A stretch of 6,718 nucleotides of DNA from Planctomycetota bacterium (GTDB lineage: Bacteria; Planctomycetota; Phycisphaerae; WQYP01), in the NCBI GenBank assembly GCA_021828935.1, contig JAJZCU010000115.1, positions 1 through 6,718 of the forward strand. The letters run 5' to 3'. Position 1 is the first letter of the stretch; each line of letters begins with the position of its first letter. Of the stretch, positions 1-6,154 are shown in pieces. Made by a program: the position numbers and the translations under genes. The notes below the pieces were generated by a model, which worked only from the letters and a program-made list of their open reading frames with translations, did no database searches and was not told the origin of the DNA.

Positions 1-654
1 TGGTCCCATGACGCACCCGCGGACATTCTGGACCATGCCAACAATCCCTTTCGCGAGAAAAATAATTTATCCGGAAAATTTGTCTTTATGTACAGCGGCA
101 ATCATTCGCCCGCCAACCCCCTGACGACAATTCTAAGCGCCGCCGTGGAACTTAAAGACCATCCCTCCATTCGCTTCGCATTTATCGGCGGGGGACTGGG
201 CAAAAAAGAGGTGGAGGCGGTTCAGGCGGAGCATCATTTGGACAATGTGATCGGGCTGCCCTATCAGCCGCTGGATCAAATAAAATATTCCCTGTCGGCG
301 GCGGACGTCCACATTGTTTCGCTGGGCGAAGAGATGGTGGGGGTGATTCACCCGTGCAAAATCTACGGCGCCATGGCGGTGGGGCGGCCGATTTTATTTC
401 TGGGACCCAGCCCCAGCCACATCCGTGACATTTTGGATAAGCACGCCATCGGCTGGCACATTGCGCATGGAGACGCGGCCGGTGCGCGGCGCACGATCCT
501 GGAAATTCAGGCCACGGCGCCGGAACAGTTGGCGGAAATGGGACGCCGGGCGCAGAGCGTGCTGCGCGAATCGATGAGCCGGGACCAGTTGTGCGGTCAG
601 TTGTGCGCCGCCTTGGAAGATGCGTTGGGGCTGGGGCGCCCGGCGCATCGTTGA
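1..654 (+). CDS. GT4-family glycosyltransferase, WcaI/WbuB-like (C-terminal part, 5' end cut by window)
   Basis: The frame is open from base 1 to the TGA at 652-654, giving 217 visible residues; the true start lies outside the window, so the ATG at 88 is internal. The visible part is the C-terminal nucleotide-sugar-binding Rossmann lobe of a GT-B enzyme. It begins with a beta-strand plus MYSGNH (residues 30-35), then FAFIGGG, a NVIGLPYQP strand-loop, SAADVHIVSL and finally HPCKIYGAMAVGRP (117-130). The last segment matches the P-x-K-x-Y-x-x-x-A-x-G-x-P block of WcaI/WbuB-type transferases, where it contacts the donor. Such enzymes move a sugar from an NDP-sugar to a lipid-linked acceptor on the cytoplasmic membrane face during exopolysaccharide or O-antigen synthesis. 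Donor and acceptor cannot be read from this fragment. It is separated by 200 bp from the motor genes, so it probably ends a polysaccharide operon. Confidence 0.85.
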   Translation, partial: WSHDAPADILDHANNPFREKNNLSGKFVFMYSGNHSPANPLTTILSAAVELKDHPSIRFAFIGGGLGKKEVEAVQAEHHLDNVIGLPYQPLDQIKYSLSAADVHIVSLGEEMVGVIHPCKIYGAMAVGRPILFLGPSPSHIRDILDKHAIGWHIAHGDAAGARRTILEIQATAPEQLAEMGRRAQSVLRESMSRDQLCGQLCAALEDALGLGRPAHR

Positions 655-854
655 CTGCCGCCCGCTGTTTATCCTTGCCATTGGGCAGGCAGGCTCGTAC
701 TATAAATCCAGCAGCTTTATATGCTTACGGCTTGCGGCGGCGGTGGCGTCGGGCCTGATCTTTAGGGGAACGTCACGAAGGGCGGACGCGCGGCGGGCGG
801 CCTTTGTGGCACGCATGTAAAGACTGAAATTTGTCACTTGTTCAGGGCGCATTC
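655..854 (+). other. Non-coding leader between glycosyltransferase and first ATPase
   Basis: This 200-bp gap has no convincing gene. A frame crossing it (620-820) codes an unconvincing Arg/Ala-rich peptide that overlaps the glycosyltransferase end. The leader contains one promoter-like element (675-703) and a weak SD-like AGGGCG (844-849) before the ATG at 855. I see no strong terminator after the glycosyltransferase and do not recognise a GEMM-type c-di-GMP riboswitch or other known RNA, although by eye I can only exclude obvious ones. Confidence 0.5.
675..703 (+). promoter_or_regulatory. Possible sigma70-type promoter for the pil motor genes
   Basis: TTGCCA (675-680, five of six matches to TTGACA) is followed after 17 bp by TACTAT (698-703, four of six matches to TATAAT). 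It sits just after the glycosyltransferase stop and about 150 bp before the first ATPase, which implies a long 5' leader. Such matches occur by chance in AT-richer patches, and promoter rules in Planctomycetota are poorly fixed, so this is only a candidate. Confidence 0.25.
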
Positions 855-2562
855 ATGGCGAAACGACGTAAAGAACTTCCCGAAATTTTGGTTGAACTGG
901 GCGTGCTCAAGGCCAACGATGCGGCCAAAGCTCAGGCCGCGGCCACCAAATCGCACGAACGCATCGAAGATTTGCTGGTGCGGGCCAAGCTGGCTTCCGA
1001 AGAAGACGTCACCAAAGCTCTGGCCATCCAGAATGATATGGAATACATCGATCTTGATAAGCACGGCCTGGCGGCCAGCGACTTAAATTTGCTCCCCCCG
1101 GATCTGATCCGGCGGCATCAGGTGCTCCCGATCAGCAAGGAAAATGGCAAGCTGCGCATCGTCATCGGCGATCCGAACGACCTGGAAACGCTGGAAGCGC
1201 TGCGCTTTCGTCTCAACATGCCGCTGGAAACCTGTCTGGGCGTGAAGAGCAAAATCAAGCAACACATTGACCGCCTGTTTGCGGATGAACGCAAGAGCAT
1301 TGACGACATCATGCGGAAGATGACCGTCGATCGCGGGGCGTCCATTGATATTAAAAATGCCGGCGGCGATGGGGAAGAGGCGCCAATCATCCGCCTGGTA
1401 CACGCCATTTTAAGTGAGGCCGTGAAGAGCCGGGCCAGCGACGTGCATATTGAACCCATGAACAACCGCGTGCGCGTGCGTTACCGCATTGACGGCGTGT
1501 GCGTGCAGCGCGACAACATTGAACGCCGCATGAAAGGCCCCGTGACGGCGCGGCTGAAGATCATGGCGGGAATGGACATTGCCGAAAAACGTCTCCCGCA
1601 GGATGGCCGCATTAAAATGGATGTCGATGGAACCACCATCGATTTCCGCGTAAGTTCTCTGCCAGCCTATCACGGTGAATCGTTGGTGCTGCGTATTCTG
1701 CGGCCGGATAACGTGCGCGTGGGCATTCAGGCCCTGGGGTTTGAAGAGGACGATTACAATAAGTTCCGTAAGATAATTGCCCGCCCCAACGGCATTTTTT
1801 CTGGTCACGGGCCCGACCGGCTCCGGGAAAACCACGTCGCTGTACGCGGCCCTGGGTGAATTGAATAAACCAGACCGCAAGATTATCACGGCGGAAGACC
1901 CGGTGGAATACAATTTTCCGGGCATTAATCAGTGTCAGGTAAGAGAGGCCATCGGGCTTTCATTTGCAAAGATATTAAGGTCCATGTTGCGGCAGGCGCC
2001 CAACATTATTCTGGTCGGTGAAATCCGCGACCTTGAAGTGGCGGAAGTGGCGATTCAGGCGGCGTTAACCGGCCACTTGGTGTTCAGCACGTTGCATACA
2101 AACGATGCCCCCTCGGCGATCACCCGATTAATTGATATGGGCGTGAAGCCGTTTTTGGTGGCGTCTTCAATTCAGGCGGTCATGGCCCAGCGGCTGATCC
2201 GCGTGCTGTGCAAGGAATGTAAGCAGCCCGACCCGGACCCCGATCGCCGCACGCTTTCGCTGCTGGGTTTCACCGATGCGGAATTGGAAGACAAGGTAGT
2301 GTACCGCGCGGCGGGCTGCCCGGCCTGCAACAACACCGGATATCGGGGGCGCCTGGGCATTTTTGAAATGATGCCCATGACCAATGAATTGCGTGAAATG
2401 GCCTTTAAGCGGGCGGCAACCAATCAGTTCCGCCGCGCGGCGAAGGCGGCGGGCATGAGAAGCTTGCTGGAAGACGGCAAGGTCAAGATATTAAATGCCA
2501 CCACCACACCGGCGGAAATCGCCCGGGTTACGCAGGCCGAAGGCCTGGTGGTGGACCAGTAA
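855..2562 (+). pseudogene. pilB: PilB/GspE-type pilus-assembly ATPase, broken by a single-base frameshift
   Basis: Removing one T from the run at 1795-1800 gives a continuous 568-residue protein, the usual PilB length. As read, frame one ends at 1859 and the rest continues in the next frame to the TAA at 2560-2562. The ATG at 855 is preferred; the only alternative is a TTG at 831, because an in-frame TGA lies at 825-827. Restored numbering: MshEN-like domain about 1-150, with 24-residue motifs at 7-30 and 36-59; SRASDVHIEP at 192-201; RYRIDG at 209-214; Walker [10 protein letters not shown] at 319-327; Asp box ITAEDPVEY at 344-352; Walker B region ILVGEIRD with Glu389; His box [13 protein letters not shown] at 405-417; zinc cysteines C452/C455 and C488/C491. 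The family is a cytoplasmic hexameric ATPase that drives pilin addition. The normally near-invariant RQDPD before Walker B reads RQAPN here. It lies 86 bp upstream of pilT. Frameshift plus motif change suggest decay, but a sequence error at the T run cannot be excluded. Confidence 0.85.
1795..1800 (+). other. Frameshift site: T6 run immediately before the Walker A motif
   Basis: The upstream frame reads GGC ATT TTT TCT and loses homology at once. Skipping one T gives GGC ATT TTT CTG GTC ACG, which encodes [15 protein letters not shown]. The intact paralogue downstream has [15 protein letters not shown] at the same place, so the break is pinned to this run. An in-frame TAA at 1774-1776 prevents the second frame from starting much earlier. 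An insertion, a homopolymer sequencing error, or a +1 slip of tRNA-Phe from TTT to the overlapping TTT are all compatible with the bases seen. Confidence 0.85.
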
Positions 2563-2648
2563 ACGCAGATTGGGCGCGGGCCGCGTGGTTGCGCGCTTAT
2601 TCATCAAGCGAGTTGCTTCCCGGAAGAATAATTTAGAAAGTAGCATAT

Positions 2649-3794
2649 ATGTCGCAACTTCATATTGATCGGCTGCTGGAGACGACCATTAAAAAAGGGG
2701 CGTCGGATTTGCACCTGCATGTGGGTCGGCCGCCCGTGCTGCGCCTCAATGGGCGTTTACGCGACCTGGCCACCAAAGTGCTGGAACCCGATGACACCAT
2801 GGCCCTGATGAAATCGATCACGCCGGAGCGCGGCCAGCAGGAATTCACCGAACAGGGCGGCACCGACTTTGGCTTCGCGTTCGCCACGGCCGACAACTCC
2901 GCCAGCGCCCGCTTCCGCGTGGCGGTGTTCCGGCAAAAGGGAAACGTTTCGCTGGTTCTGCGAAAAATCCCGTACAAATTGCTGTCGTTTGAACAAATTG
3001 GTCTGCCGCCAATCGTGGCGGAGCTATGCCGCCGCCCGCGGGGGCTGTTTCTGGTCACGGGGCCCACGGGTTCGGGCAAAACCACCACGCTGGCCAGCAT
3101 GGTCAATTTTATTAATGACCAGATGGACCGCCACATCATCACGGTGGAAGACCCCATTGAGTATTATCACCAGCATAAGAAAAGTTTGATCAGCCAGCGC
3201 GAAGTGGGGCACAATAATGATGTGCCCAGCTTTGCGGAGGCGCTGCGTCGCGCCCTGCGGCAAGACCCCGACGTAATTTTGGTGGGCGAGATGCGCGACC
3301 TTGAAACCATCGAATCGGCCATTCGCGCCGCGGAAACCGGCCACTTGGTCTTCGGCACGCTGCATACCACCGGGTGTCAGGGCACCATTAACCGCATCAT
3401 TGACGCCTTTCCCGTGGACCAGCAGGAACAAATTCGCGTGCAGTTGTCCACCACCCTGCTGGCGGTGCTCAGTCAGGCCCTGTTGCCACGGACGGATACC
3501 GATGGCATGGTGGCGGCCTACGAATTTCTGGTGGTCACGCCCGCCATCGCCAATTTAATTCGCGAGAACAAGACGTTCCGTATTGATTCGGCCATTCAGA
3601 CGGGTAAAAAATTCGGCATGCAGTTGCTGGATGACCATTTGCTGGACCTGTTCCAATCCGGAAAAATCAACGCGGAGGAAGCGATTGATAAAAGCCGCCG
3701 CCCCGCGGACTTGGCCGAACGCATGGGCGCCCGCATGAACCGGCCGGATACGGAAAAGGAAAATGAGCGCGCCGGCGCCGACCGGGCGAAGTAA
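2649..3794 (+). CDS. pilT: PilT, type IV pilus retraction ATPase
   Basis: The gene encodes 381 residues, a little longer than the roughly 345 of typical PilT. A PAS-like N-terminal domain (about 1-100, with ASDLHLHVGRPPVLRLNG near the start) precedes the RecA-like motor. Motifs are Walker [10 protein letters not shown] at 138-146, Asp box TVEDPIEY at 165-172, Walker B DVILVGEMRD at 208-217 with catalytic Glu214, and AAETGHLVFGTLHTT at 227-241. The PilT-specific C-terminal block TPAIANLIREN (297-307), followed by SAIQTGKKFGMQLLD, separates it from PilB and GspE. PilT hexamers depolymerise the pilus, driving twitching motility and DNA uptake. There is no tetracysteine zinc site, as expected for PilT. 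The excess length is a highly charged tail after about residue 360. The ATG follows a weak AGAAAG (2635-2640). The gene sits between two PilB-like genes and may be co-transcribed with the upstream one. Confidence 0.95.
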   Translation: MSQLHIDRLLETTIKKGASDLHLHVGRPPVLRLNGRLRDLATKVLEPDDTMALMKSITPERGQQEFTEQGGTDFGFAFATADNSASARFRVAVFRQKGNVSLVLRKIPYKLLSFEQIGLPPIVAELCRRPRGLFLVTGPTGSGKTTTLASMVNFINDQMDRHIITVEDPIEYYHQHKKSLISQREVGHNNDVPSFAEALRRALRQDPDVILVGEMRDLETIESAIRAAETGHLVFGTLHTTGCQGTINRIIDAFPVDQQEQIRVQLSTTLLAVLSQALLPRTDTDGMVAAYEFLVVTPAIANLIRENKTFRIDSAIQTGKKFGMQLLDDHLLDLFQSGKINAEEAIDKSRRPADLAERMGARMNRPDTEKENERAGADRAK

Positions 3795-3796
3795 AC

Positions 3797-3835
3797 AATG
3801 ATCAATGAAGACGCTGCGCTTAATGATCAATGATC
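3797..3835 (+). repeat. Inverted copies of the AATGATC heptamer just after pilT
   Basis: AATGATC occurs at 3797-3803, 3822-3828 and 3829-3835, with a variant AATGAAG at 3804-3810. These are the reverse complement of the GATCATT units downstream. AATGATCAATGATC (3822-3835) is perfectly complementary to 3903-3916, and the 15 bases at 3794-3808 are perfectly complementary to 3905-3919. Long-range hairpins of 14-15 bp are therefore possible in the pilT 3' untranslated region. Confidence 0.8.
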
Positions 3836-3853
3836 AGAATGTATGGAAGTCCA

Positions 3854-3930
3854 AATTTTTGATTTTTGATTTTTGGTCATTGGTCATTGATCATTGTTCA
3901 TTGATCATTGATCATTGTTCATTGTATATT
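3854..3930 (+). repeat. 7-bp tandem repeat array (GNTCATT type), eleven units
   Basis: The stretch keeps a strict 7-bp period. The units in order are AATTTTT, GATTTTT twice, GGTCATT twice, GATCATT, GTTCATT, GATCATT twice, GTTCATT and GTATATT. It is strikingly AT-rich against GC-rich genes on both sides. In translation it yields a repeating LVIDHCS-like peptide, which resembles the LVIGHW-type peptides I recall from spurious proteins in several phyla; I do not regard it as coding. Its function is unknown. It lies directly upstream of the second PilB-like gene and supplies that gene's candidate promoter. Confidence 0.9.
3901..3930 (+). promoter_or_regulatory. Candidate promoter inside the heptamer array, for the second PilB-like gene
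   Basis: TATATT at 3925-3930 matches five of six bases of the -10 consensus. TTGATC at 3901-3906, 18 bp upstream, matches four of six bases of the -35 consensus. Transcription would begin near 3937, leaving about 22 nt before the ATG at 3959 and room for the Shine-Dalgarno-like AGGAAA at 3951-3956. Because the array is repetitive, other units give similar -35-like sequences. Confidence 0.35.
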
Positions 3931-3958
3931 AACATTCTAACCCCAGGTGTAGGAAAAA

Positions 3959-5830
3959 ATGGCAGATCCCAAAAAGCCCACAGACCCCAAACATGACGCC
4001 CGTGACATCGGCAAACCCATGCCCACCAAGGCCGGCGGCGCCGGCGGGCCCGGCGCCCCGCGCACCGGCGCCACCGATGTGCGCATGCCGCCCATCGACC
4101 AGCTCAAGGGGCGTCCCATCGGTCGCGTGCTTATTAAGATGGGCCGGCTCACGCATGAACAGGCCAAAACCGGGCTGGCCGCGCAGGCGGACCAAAAAGC
4201 CAAGGGAATCAATTCGCCGTTGGGTCAGATTCTTATCGAACTGGCCATGGTCAACGAACGTGACGTGAATCTGGCGTTGGCGGCCCAGATGGGCCACGAA
4301 TATGTCGATCTCACGGGGCGCGACATTCCCGATACCGTCATTTCGCTGGTACCCGCCCAAATGGCCACGTCGTACCGCGTGCTGCCGTTGGAATATAGCG
4401 CCACCACCAAAACGCTCAAAGTGGCCGTGGGTTCACCAGAAAATCTGCGCGGCACCGAAGACCTTAAAACCCTGATGAGCTTCAACATTGTGGCCGTGCT
4501 AACCGACCCCAAAGTGTTGAACACCCTGCTGCACAAGTACTACGACATGCGGCAGGAATCATTCGCCGACTTAATGGGCGCCATTACCAACGATGCCAAC
4601 CTGAAGGCCCTTGAGGGCCGCGGCGAGTCGATCGATCTTGACACGTTAAAAGACTTGGCCGAATCCAACCCCGTGAAGCGGCTGCTGAACATGGTGCTGT
4701 TGCAGGCCATTCAGCACCGCGCTTCAGACGTGCATTTTGAGCCGTTTGAAGATGAATTTAAGATGCGCTACCGCATCGACGGCGTGCTGTACGAAATGAT
4801 CCCGCCGCCGAAATACATTGCCATGGCCATCGCCAGCCGCATCAAAGTCATGGCGAACCTGGACATTGCTGAGCGGCGCATGCCACAGGACGGTCGTATC
4901 GCCCTGGTTGTCAATAACAAACCGGTGGATTTACGTGTGGCCGTACTGCCGACCATGTTCGGCGAAAGCATCGTCTTGCGTATTCTGGACCGGTCGAACG
5001 TGTCGCTGGATTTGGACAAGCTGGGCATGCGCGACGAAGATTTGCGAGGCTTCCGGCACTTGATCAGCCGCCCGAACGGCATCGTGCTGGTGACGGGGCC
5101 AACGGGGTCCGGGAAAACCACCTCGCTGTACGCGGCCTTGAATGAACTCAACAGCATTGAAGACAAACTCATCACCACCGAAGACCCCGTGGAGTACGAC
5201 ATCGACGGCATCCTGCAGGTGCAGATTCGCCCGGAAATCGAATTGACTTTTGCCAACTGCCTGCGTTCAATTCTGCGGCAAGACCCGGACATTATTCTGG
5301 TTGGCGAAATTCGTGATAAAGAGACCGCGGAGATCGCAATTCAGGCTTCTTTAACTGGACACTTGGTTTTCAGTACGCTGCACACGAACGATGCGCCATC
5401 GTCTGTCGCCCGATTACTGGACCTGGGCATTGAGCCGTTCCTTATTACCGCGACACTGGAAGGCGTGGTTGCCCAGCGTCTGTGCCGTCGCATTTGCGTG
5501 AACTGCAAAGAAGAATACCACCCGTCGGAAGAGCATTTAATGGAGCTGGAGCTGCTACCGGAAGACGTGAAAGGCCGCACTTTTTTCAAAGGCCGCGGCT
5601 GCGACCTCTGTAACAACACCGGGTACAAAGGCCGGCTGGGCATTTACGAAAACATGGGCATGGATGACGAATTGCGTGACCTGATCATGGCCAATGCATC
5701 GACGAACGTCTTGCGTACGGCGGCGAAAAAGCGCGGGATGCGCACGCTGCGTCAATCCGGGCTGTTGAGCATTTTTGAGGGACTGACCACCATCGAAGAA
5801 GTGGTGAAGCAAACCATTGTGGAGGAATAA
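3959..5830 (+). CDS. PilB/GspE-family assembly ATPase, intact, with extended N-terminus
   Basis: The protein has 623 residues, about 55 more than a usual PilB. The ATG follows AGG (3951-3953) at a normal distance. Residues 1-45 are a Lys/Pro/Gly/Ala-rich, probably disordered tail. An MshEN-like domain follows (about 48-195), with two 24-residue motifs at 53-76 and 87-110 separated by ten residues. The motor has HRASDVHFEP (253-262), RYRIDG (270-275), Walker [10 protein letters not shown] at 380-388 with Lys386, Asp box ITTEDPVEY at 405-413, [14 protein letters not shown] with Glu450, His box [13 protein letters not shown] at 466-478, and zinc cysteines C513/C516 and C548/C551. All catalytic motifs are intact. 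It would form a cytoplasmic hexamer that powers pilin or pseudopilin polymerisation through a PilC/GspF platform protein not in this window. PilT next door favours a type IV pilus role, but a type II secretion role (GspE) cannot be ruled out. It is a clear paralogue of the ATPase at 855-2562. Confidence 0.92.
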   Translation: MADPKKPTDPKHDARDIGKPMPTKAGGAGGPGAPRTGATDVRMPPIDQLKGRPIGRVLIKMGRLTHEQAKTGLAAQADQKAKGINSPLGQILIELAMVNERDVNLALAAQMGHEYVDLTGRDIPDTVISLVPAQMATSYRVLPLEYSATTKTLKVAVGSPENLRGTEDLKTLMSFNIVAVLTDPKVLNTLLHKYYDMRQESFADLMGAITNDANLKALEGRGESIDLDTLKDLAESNPVKRLLNMVLLQAIQHRASDVHFEPFEDEFKMRYRIDGVLYEMIPPPKYIAMAIASRIKVMANLDIAERRMPQDGRIALVVNNKPVDLRVAVLPTMFGESIVLRILDRSNVSLDLDKLGMRDEDLRGFRHLISRPNGIVLVTGPTGSGKTTSLYAALNELNSIEDKLITTEDPVEYDIDGILQVQIRPEIELTFANCLRSILRQDPDIILVGEIRDKETAEIAIQASLTGHLVFSTLHTNDAPSSVARLLDLGIEPFLITATLEGVVAQRLCRRICVNCKEEYHPSEEHLMELELLPEDVKGRTFFKGRGCDLCNNTGYKGRLGIYENMGMDDELRDLIMANASTNVLRTAAKKRGMRTLRQSGLLSIFEGLTTIEEVVKQTIVEE

Positions 5831-5832
5831 GG

Positions 5833-5844
5833 GCGCATATGCGC
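5833..5844. repeat. 12-bp perfect palindrome after the ATPase stop
   Basis: GCGCATATGCGC begins three bases after the TAA and reads the same on both strands. No T-tract follows, so it is not a standard intrinsic terminator. It could be a protein-binding site or chance. Confidence 0.5.
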
Positions 5845-5861
5845 AAAGACCCCTACCATAA

Positions 5862-5888
5862 GTGTCATGGCGCGGATAGCGCTATAAT
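5862..5888 (+). promoter_or_regulatory. Promoter of the toxin-antitoxin operon
   Basis: A perfect TATAAT lies at 5883-5888, 23 bp before the GTG at 5912, giving a short leader that holds the strong AAAGGAG ribosome site. The best upstream hexamer is GTGTCA (5862-5867, four of six matches) with a short 15-bp spacing, so the -35 assignment is weak. The element is downstream of the ATPase stop, so the toxin-antitoxin pair is probably transcribed independently. Confidence 0.5.
5876..5885. promoter_or_regulatory. Candidate operator palindrome overlapping the -10 box
   Basis: ATAGCGCTAT is a perfect 10-bp palindrome whose last three bases are the first three of the TATAAT element. Antitoxins of type II modules commonly bind palindromes overlapping their own promoter and repress it, more tightly in complex with toxin. 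The location fits, but binding is inferred. Confidence 0.4.
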
Positions 5889-5911
5889 TTGGAAGGGTAA
5901 AGGAGTCTCCC

Positions 5912-6154
5912 GTGGCGATTAACAGTGTCCGTATTCAGGATGCGGCAGACAAGCTTTCCGAGCTTTTGGCCCGAGTTGAGGCGGGCGAAACTATCACGGT
6001 GACGCGATGCGGCACGCCTGTGGCGCTGCTGACGCCTGTGGCACGGGAAGTCTCGCCGGCGCGGCGGGCGATCGTCCGCCTGCGCGCCCTGCGGGGTGGG
6101 GCGCTGCTGAATGGCCTGAAAATCGAAGAACTTAGAGACGAGGGGCGGCCGTGA
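5912..6154 (+). CDS. Phd/YefM-family antitoxin, VapC partner
   Basis: This 80-residue protein starts at GTG 5912, chosen because AAAGGAG (5899-5905) lies six bases upstream. The N-terminal half shows the Phd/YefM pattern: a VRIQDAADKLSELLARVEAGE helix pair (about residues 6-26, split here only by my boundaries), then a strand ITVTRCGTPVALLTPV (28-43). This half dimerises and binds operator DNA. The C-terminal tail KIEELRDEGRP (70-80) is typical of the segment that wraps around a VapC toxin and blocks its active site. It is encoded immediately before the toxin, with a GTGA overlap at 6151-6154 that should couple translation. It probably represses its own promoter through the palindrome at 5876-5885. 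The DNA-binding half is Phd-type rather than AbrB or ribbon-helix-helix. Confidence 0.85.
   Translation: MAINSVRIQDAADKLSELLARVEAGETITVTRCGTPVALLTPVAREVSPARRAIVRLRALRGGALLNGLKIEELRDEGRP

Noticed and set aside
620..820. 66-residue + strand frame across the glycosyltransferase end and leader
   Set aside because: It overlaps a conserved gene in another frame, has an Arg/Ala-biased composition and shows no recognisable domain.
831..854. TTG at 831 as start of the first ATPase
   Set aside because: It adds eight residues with no family support. ATG 855 gives a start close to the MshEN motif, as expected.
655..854. c-di-GMP riboswitch in the leader of the motor genes
   Set aside because: It would be attractive given the MshEN domains, but I could not recognise GEMM-type conserved sequence in the leader. 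A covariance-model search would settle it.
1410..1925. 171-residue minus strand frame inside the first ATPase, and similar antisense frames elsewhere
   Set aside because: These are shadows of strongly conserved + strand coding sequence in GC-rich DNA and carry no recognisable domains.
1777..2562. Second half of the first ATPase as an independent gene starting at TTG 1777
   Set aside because: It would begin a few residues before Walker A without an N-domain or ribosome site. Homology continues without a gap into the preceding frame.
2574..2596. GC-rich hairpin GCGCG/CGCGC between the first ATPase and pilT, as a terminator
   Set aside because: The stem is short, can pair in several alternative ways and has no T-tract, so read-through into pilT is more likely.
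2616..2626. CTTCC-C-GGAAG inverted repeat upstream of pilT as an operator
   Set aside because: Five-base arms around one base are easily found by chance, and nothing else supports regulation there.
3854..3930. CRISPR array
   Set aside because: The period is only 7 bp, with no spacers and no cas genes.
3805..3996. Small + strand frame over the heptamer array, with a repeated LVIDHCS-like peptide
   Set aside because: The peptide is a direct product of the 7-bp repeat (21 nt per seven residues), the frame overlaps the start of the real ATPase gene, and there is no ribosome site.
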